DNA of 64,000 nt from Flavobacterium caeni (lineage in GTDB: Bacteria; Bacteroidota; Bacteroidia; Flavobacteriales; Flavobacteriaceae). Positions 59,069 through 64,000 of this stretch are shown one piece after another (the first letter of the stretch is position 1; every line of letters begins with the position of its first letter). The translations under genes and the position numbers were made by a program. The notes below the pieces were generated by a model. That model did no database searches. It saw nothing but the letters and a program-made list of their open reading frames with translations, and was not told the DNA's origin. Location of the stretch: contig NZ_FMVF01000002.1 in assembly GCF_900101895.1 (NCBI RefSeq), positions 254,451-318,450 of the forward strand, given 5' to 3'.

Positions 59069-61024
59069 ATGTATCGTTCGTTTGGCAATTTGAAGCGGTT
59101 TTCAGTGCTTTTTCATTTCGTGATTTGGTTTTTGGCGACCGCGACGTTGCTGCGTTTGGCTTTGCTGGCGTGGCAGTATGACGACGTTTCGTGGAACGCG
59201 ATTGCCGTCCTGCGCACACTGTTTACCGGGATTTTCTATGATTTGGGAACGGTGGTTTTCATCAGCGTCGCGGGCATTTTGTACTATGTGTTGCTGCCCA
59301 ATCGTTGGGTCGGCAGCCTGGTCGACAAAATCCTGATTTGGTTTTTTACCGCGCTCACGATTTTTGTGCTGGTGTTTGCTTTTTTTGCCGAGCTTACCTT
59401 TTGGGACGAATTCCGCACGCGGTTCAACTTCATCGCCGTCGATTATTTGATTTACACGCACGAAGTCGTTTCGAACATCCAGGAATCGTATCCGTTGCCG
59501 CTTTTGATTGGCGGCGTGCTGCTCGTGACGGTAGTGGTTTTGTATGTTTTTTACAGACGAAGGGCGTTCGCCGAGGCCTTTTCGAACCCGCTTTCTTTGC
59601 GCAGCCGCGGCTTGTTCCTGGCGGTGACGTTGGTGGTTTCGGCGCTTTACGTCGCATTGGTGTCCAATGCCGATGCCGAATGGTCGCCTAACCGCTACAA
59701 TTCCGAGATTTCGAAATCGGGCATTTATTCGTTTTTTGCCGCGTTCCGCAACAACCAGATGAAGTACAGCGAATTTTACACCACGATCGACAACGAAAAA
59801 GCATTCGCCATCGTCCGCCAAAAATTGGGCAGGGCCAACAGCCGTTACAGCCGTGAAGGATTTTCAGTGCACCGCACGATCACCGACGGTTTGCCGTCCG
59901 AAGAAAAAAAGAATGTGGTGTTTGTCTTGGTCGAAAGCCTGAGCGCGAGTTTCCTCAAAGAATTCGGCAACCAGCAAAACATCACGCCATTCTTGGACAG
60001 CCTTGCGCAAAAAAGCGTCTTTTTCGAAAATATGTATGCCACCGGAACACGCACCGTCCGTGGGATGGAGGCGGTCACGTTGTGCATTCCGCCGACGCCT
60101 GGACAAAGCATCGTCAAGCGGCCCGACAACCACAACCTGTACACCGTCAGTAATGTGTTCAGGAAGCGCCAATACCAATGCAATTTCTTCTACGGCGGCG
60201 ACGGCTATTTCGACAACATGAATTCCTATTTTGGCGGCAACGGCTTCAATATCTATGACCGCGGGCGCGGCAGTGTGCTCAGCGATGACATCAACACCAC
60301 GCGCCGCAACGTCGACGATAACGAAGTCACCTTCGAAAACGCGTGGGGCATTTGCGACGAAGACATTTTCAACAAAATGATCAAGGTAGCCGATGCGCAT
60401 TACCAAAACCACGAGCCGTTTTTCAACTTCGTGATGACCACGTCTAACCACCGGCCGTTTACGTACCCCGACGGAAAGGTTTCGATTCCGCCCGGCATGA
60501 GTAGGGAAGGTGCGGTACAGTACACCGATTTTGCGCTGCGTGAAATGTTCAAAAAGGCACAAGGCAAGCCGTGGTTCAAGAACACCGTTTTTGTCGTGGT
60601 TGCCGACCATTGCGCGAGCAGCGCGGGAAAAGACGAGATTGACGTGGCCAATTACCACATTCCAGCGTTTATCGTCAATATGCCTGTCGCGAATCGGAAA
60701 ATCGACAAGTTGTGCTCGCAGATTGATTTGTGGCCGACGTTGTTCGGTTTGTTTCACTGGAATTATGAATCGGATTTTTTTGGTGCCGATGTGCTTGATC
60801 CGGCTTTCGAGCCGCGCGCGCTGTTGGGGACCTACCGCAAATTGGTGTTGATGAAAGGCCGTGAGGTCATGATTTTGTCCGACCAGAAAAAGCAGTCGTT
60901 TTACCAATGGAACAAGGCCGACAACAGCCTAAAATCCAAACCAATCCAGCCCGACTTTTTCGAAGAAACCATCGCCTGGTACCAAACCGCCGATTATCTG
61001 TTCACCAATAAATTGCTCCAATGA
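59069..61024 (+). CDS. MdoB/LtaS-like membrane phosphoglycerol or phosphoethanolamine transferase
   Basis: 651 residues: about five membrane helices (1-210), then an extracytoplasmic alkaline-phosphatase/sulfatase fold. Metal and catalytic residues visible: Glu in FVLVESLSAS, the likely nucleophile Thr in GTRTVRGMEA, His in TTSNHRPF, and Asp-His in VVADHCAS. The block NFFYGGDGYFDNMNSYFGG is typical of COG1368 (LtaS/MdoB). Such enzymes move a phospholipid headgroup to a glycan or lipid and leave diacylglycerol behind. The next gene, overlapping by 4 nt, encodes a diacylglycerol-kinase-type enzyme that could recycle this by-product. The start is ATG 59069. Confidence 0.9.
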   Translation: MYRSFGNLKRFSVLFHFVIWFLATATLLRLALLAWQYDDVSWNAIAVLRTLFTGIFYDLGTVVFISVAGILYYVLLPNRWVGSLVDKILIWFFTALTIFVLVFAFFAELTFWDEFRTRFNFIAVDYLIYTHEVVSNIQESYPLPLLIGGVLLVTVVVLYVFYRRRAFAEAFSNPLSLRSRGLFLAVTLVVSALYVALVSNADAEWSPNRYNSEISKSGIYSFFAAFRNNQMKYSEFYTTIDNEKAFAIVRQKLGRANSRYSREGFSVHRTITDGLPSEEKKNVVFVLVESLSASFLKEFGNQQNITPFLDSLAQKSVFFENMYATGTRTVRGMEAVTLCIPPTPGQSIVKRPDNHNLYTVSNVFRKRQYQCNFFYGGDGYFDNMNSYFGGNGFNIYDRGRGSVLSDDINTTRRNVDDNEVTFENAWGICDEDIFNKMIKVADAHYQNHEPFFNFVMTTSNHRPFTYPDGKVSIPPGMSREGAVQYTDFALREMFKKAQGKPWFKNTVFVVVADHCASSAGKDEIDVANYHIPAFIVNMPVANRKIDKLCSQIDLWPTLFGLFHWNYESDFFGADVLDPAFEPRALLGTYRKLVLMKGREVMILSDQKKQSFYQWNKADNSLKSKPIQPDFFEETIAWYQTADYLFTNKLLQ

Positions 61025-61908
61025 CCTATTTGCATTTCATCGTCAACCCGATTTCGGGCAACGGCAAACACCACCTCGGCGAAACCATGCTGCGGCAATT
61101 TTTTCCCGAATCGGAATACCGGATTGCCGTCGACTATACCAAACACAAAGGCCACGCAAAAACACTGACCGAATCGATCATCAAGCTGCATCCCGATTGT
61201 ATCGTGGCGTGCGGTGGCGACGGGACAATCAGTGAAGTGGCGTCTGGTTTGGTGGACAGCGTGATCAAATTGGCCATCGTGCCGGTGGGATCGGGAAACG
61301 GTTTGGCGTCGAATCTTGGGATTCCGCAATCGGTACCCGCAGCGCTTGATACGATCAAAAACGGGACGGTCGCGTTCATCGACGTGGGCAAAGTAAATCA
61401 GCGCTATTTTTTCAGCAACATGGGAATCGGGGTCGATGCGAAAATCATCAAACGCTACGAGCGCACGGGCAAGCGCACGCTTTCGGCGTATATCGCAGCC
61501 ACACTGCGCGAGAGTTTCAGGTTTGCCCCGCGCCAAACCATGCTGGCGTACAACAACCAAATCGACAGCCAAATGCCATTTTTGCTGTTTGTCTCGAACT
61601 CGAACGAAATGGGTTATGGAATGTCGCTCACGCCCGAGGCCAAGCTCAACGACGGCAAGCTGGATTTGTTGCTGGTACCGCAAATTTCGCTTTTCCGCAA
61701 ACTGCAACTCGGTTATTCGGTGCTTTCGAAAAAGACCAAACGATTTTCAAAAAGCACACACACCACATTTACCAATTTGGTTTTGGAGCAACAAGAAACC
61801 ATTTACATGGATGTACAGATCGACGGCGAATTCCACAACCTCAAGACCAACAAATTGACCATCGATGTTTTGCACAAGGCTTTGCGCGTGGTCGTTCCTA
61901 TTGTATAA
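61021..61908 (+). CDS. Diacylglycerol/sphingosine kinase-family lipid kinase (YegS/DgkB type)
   Basis: 295 residues. A DAGK catalytic domain with VNPISGNG near the start and the nucleotide motif CGGDGTISEVASGL, then VGSGNGLASNLGI. The C-terminal beta domain is present (FSNMGIGVDAKIIKRY, YMDVQIDGEF). It is soluble and acts at the cytoplasmic face, phosphorylating diacylglycerol or a related lipid. Its start overlaps the phosphotransferase stop (ATGA), implying coupled synthesis. In Gram-positive bacteria DgkB likewise recycles diacylglycerol made by LtaS. Confidence 0.93.
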   Translation: MTYLHFIVNPISGNGKHHLGETMLRQFFPESEYRIAVDYTKHKGHAKTLTESIIKLHPDCIVACGGDGTISEVASGLVDSVIKLAIVPVGSGNGLASNLGIPQSVPAALDTIKNGTVAFIDVGKVNQRYFFSNMGIGVDAKIIKRYERTGKRTLSAYIAATLRESFRFAPRQTMLAYNNQIDSQMPFLLFVSNSNEMGYGMSLTPEAKLNDGKLDLLLVPQISLFRKLQLGYSVLSKKTKRFSKSTHTTFTNLVLEQQETIYMDVQIDGEFHNLKTNKLTIDVLHKALRVVVPIV

Positions 61909-61997
61909 TTAATAAAATCTGATTCATTCAATCTTTTAAAAATCAACAAATAAAGCCCGTATGACGCAAAATTACTTCACCCCTAAATATTCGGAAC

Positions 61998-62756
61998 ATG
62001 AAGCTTATTTTCGCCATTCCCGTCCTTTTTTTGTTGTCGTTTAACGGCCACGCGCAAGACGCAACGGTCAAAGATTCTACTGCGCTGGATTCGGTCGGCA
62101 AACCCAAATTCAATTACAAGGCGCTTGCGATTCCCGCGGCGCTGATCGGCTATGGCTTGATCGGCATCGAAAGCGACCAGATCAAATCATTCAACACCCA
62201 AATCAGGGCCGAAGTCACCGAGGACATCGACGAAAAACTAACCATCGACGATTTCAGCCAATACGCCCCGGCGGCGTCGGTCTTTGCGCTCGATTGGATG
62301 GGCGTCAAGGCCAAACACAGCCTGCGCGACCGGAGCGTCATTTTGGCAACTTCCTATCTAATTCTGTCGGGAACCGTGCTCGGGCTCAAATCCGGTACAA
62401 AAATCGAACGTCCCGATGGCACTTCCAAGAATTCGTTCCCATCAGGGCACACCGCCACCGCCTTTGCCGGTGCCGAAATGATGTACCAGGAATACAAAGA
62501 CCAGTCGATTTGGTATGGTGTCGCGGGTTATGCCGTGGCCACGGGAACCGGATTGTTCCGCATGTACAACAACCGCCATTGGCTCACCGACGTGGCCGCG
62601 GGCGCCGGAATCGGGATCTTGAGTACAAAAATCGCGTACTGGGTCAATCCGTATTTGTCGAAAAAACTGTTCGGGAAGGAAAAGAAAACCACCACGTTGT
62701 TCAGCCCGACTTATGACGGGAAGACGCTGGGCATCGGATTGGTCAGGATGTTCTAA
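61998..62756 (+). CDS. PAP2-family lipid phosphatase
   Basis: 252 residues with a signal peptide (about 1-19, NGHAQ). The full PAP2 triad is present: K131-x6-R138-P in KSGTKIERP, P148-S-G-H151 in FPSGHT, and R188-x5-H194-x3-D198 in FRMYNNRHWLTD. Only short hydrophobic segments are seen (about 42-57, 115-130, 172-187), fewer than in six-helix PAP2 enzymes. It could remove phosphate from lipid A, undecaprenyl pyrophosphate or phosphatidate at the periplasmic face. It follows the lipid kinase by 89 bp and ends at a terminator. Confidence 0.93.
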   Translation: MKLIFAIPVLFLLSFNGHAQDATVKDSTALDSVGKPKFNYKALAIPAALIGYGLIGIESDQIKSFNTQIRAEVTEDIDEKLTIDDFSQYAPAASVFALDWMGVKAKHSLRDRSVILATSYLILSGTVLGLKSGTKIERPDGTSKNSFPSGHTATAFAGAEMMYQEYKDQSIWYGVAGYAVATGTGLFRMYNNRHWLTDVAAGAGIGILSTKIAYWVNPYLSKKLFGKEKKTTTLFSPTYDGKTLGIGLVRMF

Positions 62757-62760
62757 AAAA

Positions 62761-62793
62761 AATCCGCAAACCATTGTTGATTTGCGGATTTTT
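62761..62793. terminator. Bidirectional terminator between the PAP2 gene and ssrA
   Basis: AATCCGCAAA (62761-62770) and TTTGCGGATT (62781-62790) form a perfect 10-bp stem, with A/T runs on both sides serving both strands. Confidence 0.92.
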
Positions 62794-62794
62794 G

Positions 62795-63192
62795 TGGAGT
62801 CGCCGGGAATCGAACCCGGGTCCAAACAAGCAACCAAAGCGCTTTCTACACGTTTATCTCCCGATTGTTTTTTCGACGTCCTGCCTGGCCGGGAGCAGCC
62901 ACAAAACGCTTAGCCTCTTAAGATGTCAGAAAGGCCGCAAGGCAAGGCCAATCCTAGGTTTATTTTTACGGTTCCTCGTGATCGGCCGCCACAAACCAAG
63001 GCTTCCGCGAAGAATCCAGCTTCTGTACCTTGTACAGACGTGGCATTATCTTACTATAATTCGGATTATGCAGCTAAAGCGTAGTTATTTTCGCCGTTTA
63101 AAAGTGTTGCGACTATGGATTAACGAGAATCTGTCGCGCTTCTCGACGTGCTTACGGTTCAATTGATCTTGCTGTCAAAACCAGTCGACCCC
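62795..63192 (-). ncRNA. ssrA: tmRNA (ssrA), tag GENNYALAA
   Basis: About 398 nt on the minus strand. The 5' end GGGGTCG pairs with the 3' end CGACTCC (one G-U) to make the tRNA-like acceptor stem; a T-arm with GGGTTCGATTCCC follows near the 3' end. CCA is not encoded after the discriminator A. The reading frame at 63095 down to 63066 encodes Gly-Glu-Asn-Asn-Tyr-Ala-Leu-Ala-Ala and a TAA stop, the Bacteroidota tag with the usual degradation end. It rescues stalled ribosomes with SmpB. Open frames that cross this region on the plus strand are not genes. Confidence 0.97.
63066..63095 (-). other. tmRNA tag-peptide reading frame
   Basis: Ten codons, GGC to TAA, encode GENNYALAA and the stop. The first tag residue is the alanine carried on the charged tmRNA. 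Confidence 0.95.
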
Positions 63193-63201
63193 AGTATTAA
63201 A

Positions 63202-63241
63202 TTCCAAATTCCAAATTCCAAAAAAAACAAATTCCAAAATT
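63202..63241. repeat. Heptamer tandem repeat (TTCCAAA) in the ssrA leader
   Basis: Three TTCCAAA units, an A-rich interruption and a fourth unit lie between the ssrA -7 element and the mature 5' end. Confidence 0.8.
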
Positions 63242-63248
63242 TGGACTG

Positions 63249-63256
63249 CAAATATA
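63249..63256 (-). promoter_or_regulatory. -7 element TATATTTG of ssrA
   Basis: A perfect TAnnTTTG on the minus strand about 57 bp before the mature tmRNA 5' end. A leader of about 50 nt containing the heptamers would be removed by RNase P. Confidence 0.45.
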
Positions 63257-63301
63257 GTGGGAAAAATGAGATTTGGTTGTTAATCGCAAGATAAAGTTTT
63301 G

Positions 63302-63425
63302 GGGCGTGCCGGCGGTTGAGGTTCTGCGCAATCAAGAAAAAAATTGGCCGCCGTCGGGCTTTCCGCTGCAATCTTTTGTTCCATTGCATTCCACAAAAGG
63401 ATTTTCGCTGCAATCCCTCACGCAG
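63302..63425 (+). repeat. G+C-rich stem-loop repeat, copy 1
   Basis: It begins GGGCGTGCCGGCG (63302-63314), has a matching CCGCC further in, the block GCCGTCGGGCTTTCCGCTGC (from 63350), an inner hairpin CTTTTGT...ACAAAAG, and ends CAATCCCTCACGCAG. From memory, similar sequences recur in non-coding DNA of many Flavobacteriia. Copy 2 is at 46739-46832. Confidence 0.7.
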
Positions 63426-63428
63426 TCG

Positions 63429-63480
63429 TTTGGAATTTGGAATTTGGAATTTGGAATTTGGAATTTGGAATTTGGAATTT
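63429..63480. repeat. Heptamer tandem repeat (TTTGGAA), about 7 copies
   Basis: 52 bp of uninterrupted TTTGGAA units between the G+C-rich repeat and the stop of the serine-hydrolase gene. It is the reverse complement of the TTCCAAA unit seen at 63.2 and 23.3 kb. Confidence 0.95.
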
Positions 63481-63486
63481 CTAAAA

Positions 63487-64000
63487 TTAATCCTCATCCC
63501 CAAACTCAAACGGATAATCCCCAAACAACGGCGCCAACTTGCGCACCGCATAAGTGTTGCGCGTGAATTTGTTCGACAGCGCAATGATCGTCACATTGTC
63601 CTTCATCAACGAAATATACGACGACGTGCTGCCGTGCCACCACCCATTGTGGAAATAGAATTTCTGCCCGCTGTCCCATTCATACATCCTGAACCCAAGG
63701 CCGTAGTTTTTTTCGCCCTTGCGCTCGTAGCTGTAGCCTTTGTACATCTCGGCGCGCAGCTTGGCGTTCAAAAAAGTCGGGGCCGTACGCGCCAAATCGA
63801 ACTTGAGGATGTCGCGCGGGGTAGAGTAGATGTTCTTGTCGCCATATACCGCATCCAGGTGGTCGAGCCCTATTTCCATGTTGCCCTTGTAAGACGGGAC
63901 GGCCGTTTTGCGGTCTTTCTCGTATTCGAACACATAGGTATCGTTCATCTCGAGCGGTTCGAATATCATGGTTTTCATCGCCTCGGGGTATTTCATGCCC
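63487..64000 (-). CDS. Beta-lactamase-family serine hydrolase, C-terminal part
   Basis: The frame is open to the right edge, so the N-terminal half with the SxxK nucleophile is outside the window. The visible 171 or so residues include MIFEPLEMNDTYV, YSTPRDILKFD and the third-motif equivalent HNGWWHGSTSSYISL, placing it in the class C beta-lactamase/DD-peptidase-like family. Many such proteins in Bacteroidota are exported esterases or peptidases. It lies upstream of ssrA on the same strand. Confidence 0.9.
   Translation of the reverse strand, partial: GMKYPEAMKTMIFEPLEMNDTYVFEYEKDRKTAVPSYKGNMEIGLDHLDAVYGDKNIYSTPRDILKFDLARTAPTFLNAKLRAEMYKGYSYERKGEKNYGLGFRMYEWDSGQKFYFHNGWWHGSTSSYISLMKDNVTIIALSNKFTRNTYAVRKLAPLFGDYPFEFGDED

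Noticed and set aside
61909..61997. Response-regulator box before the PAP2 gene
   Set aside because: TTCATTCAATC is present but has no 11-bp-period partner, so it does not match the other three sites.
62713..63166. Plus-strand open frames of 66 and 130 codons
   Set aside because: They lie over the terminator and the tmRNA gene on the opposite strand.

Overview
The window is a stretch of chromosome from a member of the Bacteroidota, most likely a Flavobacteriaceae species whose G+C content (about half by eye) is high for that family. Evidence: a tmRNA gene encoding the tag GENNYALAA, three type IX secretion (T9SS) cargo proteins, promoters of the TAnnTTTG type, a FecI/FecR/TonB-receptor locus, and the flavobacterial gene string tpx-dgkA-ftsK-lolA-lptF/G-ribB. 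No phage, insertion sequence, integrase, CRISPR array or rRNA is seen. The only RNA gene recognised is ssrA.

Layout. 0-4.8 kb: an AT-rich DUF262 gene cut by the left edge, then hsdR of a type I restriction system. 4.8-13.7 kb (minus strand): ribB with a degenerate GTP cyclohydrolase II domain, LptF/G permease, lolA, ftsK, dgkA, tpx, then a thioredoxin/peroxiredoxin operon. 13.9-18.2 kb: amino-acid permease and two T9SS cargo genes. 18.3-21.7 kb: a creD operon with its own winged-helix regulator and a repeated palindromic operator. 21.9-29.8 kb: lpdA, a tandem repeat array, a DUF4349 lipoprotein, then pabB-tilS-dsbD. 30-35.1 kb: a cysteine-rich lipoprotein with Kazal-like segments, ECF sigma factor, FecR and a FecA-like receptor. 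35.1-41.8 kb: PH-domain protein, YifB ATPase, a large secreted protein, yaaA, a secreted C1 peptidase. 42-46.7 kb: a TetR-controlled tripartite efflux operon. 46.8-51.1 kb: pabA, two YceI proteins with a MarR regulator, then three redox/rhodanese genes. 51.1-54.3 kb: a giant T9SS type B protein. 54.6-62.8 kb: two-component system, TonB receptor, MdoB/LtaS-like phosphotransferase, diacylglycerol kinase and PAP2 phosphatase. 62.8-63.2 kb: ssrA. The right edge cuts a beta-lactamase-family serine hydrolase.

Two observations deserve most attention. The first is the 54.6-62.8 kb module. It reads as a self-contained envelope-lipid remodelling and diacylglycerol-recycling system, with 11-bp-period direct repeats ahead of three of its genes that could be sites for its own response regulator. 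The second is a set of non-coding repeats: a roughly 130-170 bp family with TACAG-type palindromic ends (five copies at three loci, three in tandem), a G+C-rich family starting with a shared 13-mer (two copies), and heptamer microsatellites beside gene ends. Autoregulatory operators can also be read directly from the sequence for the TetR, MarR and winged-helix regulators.
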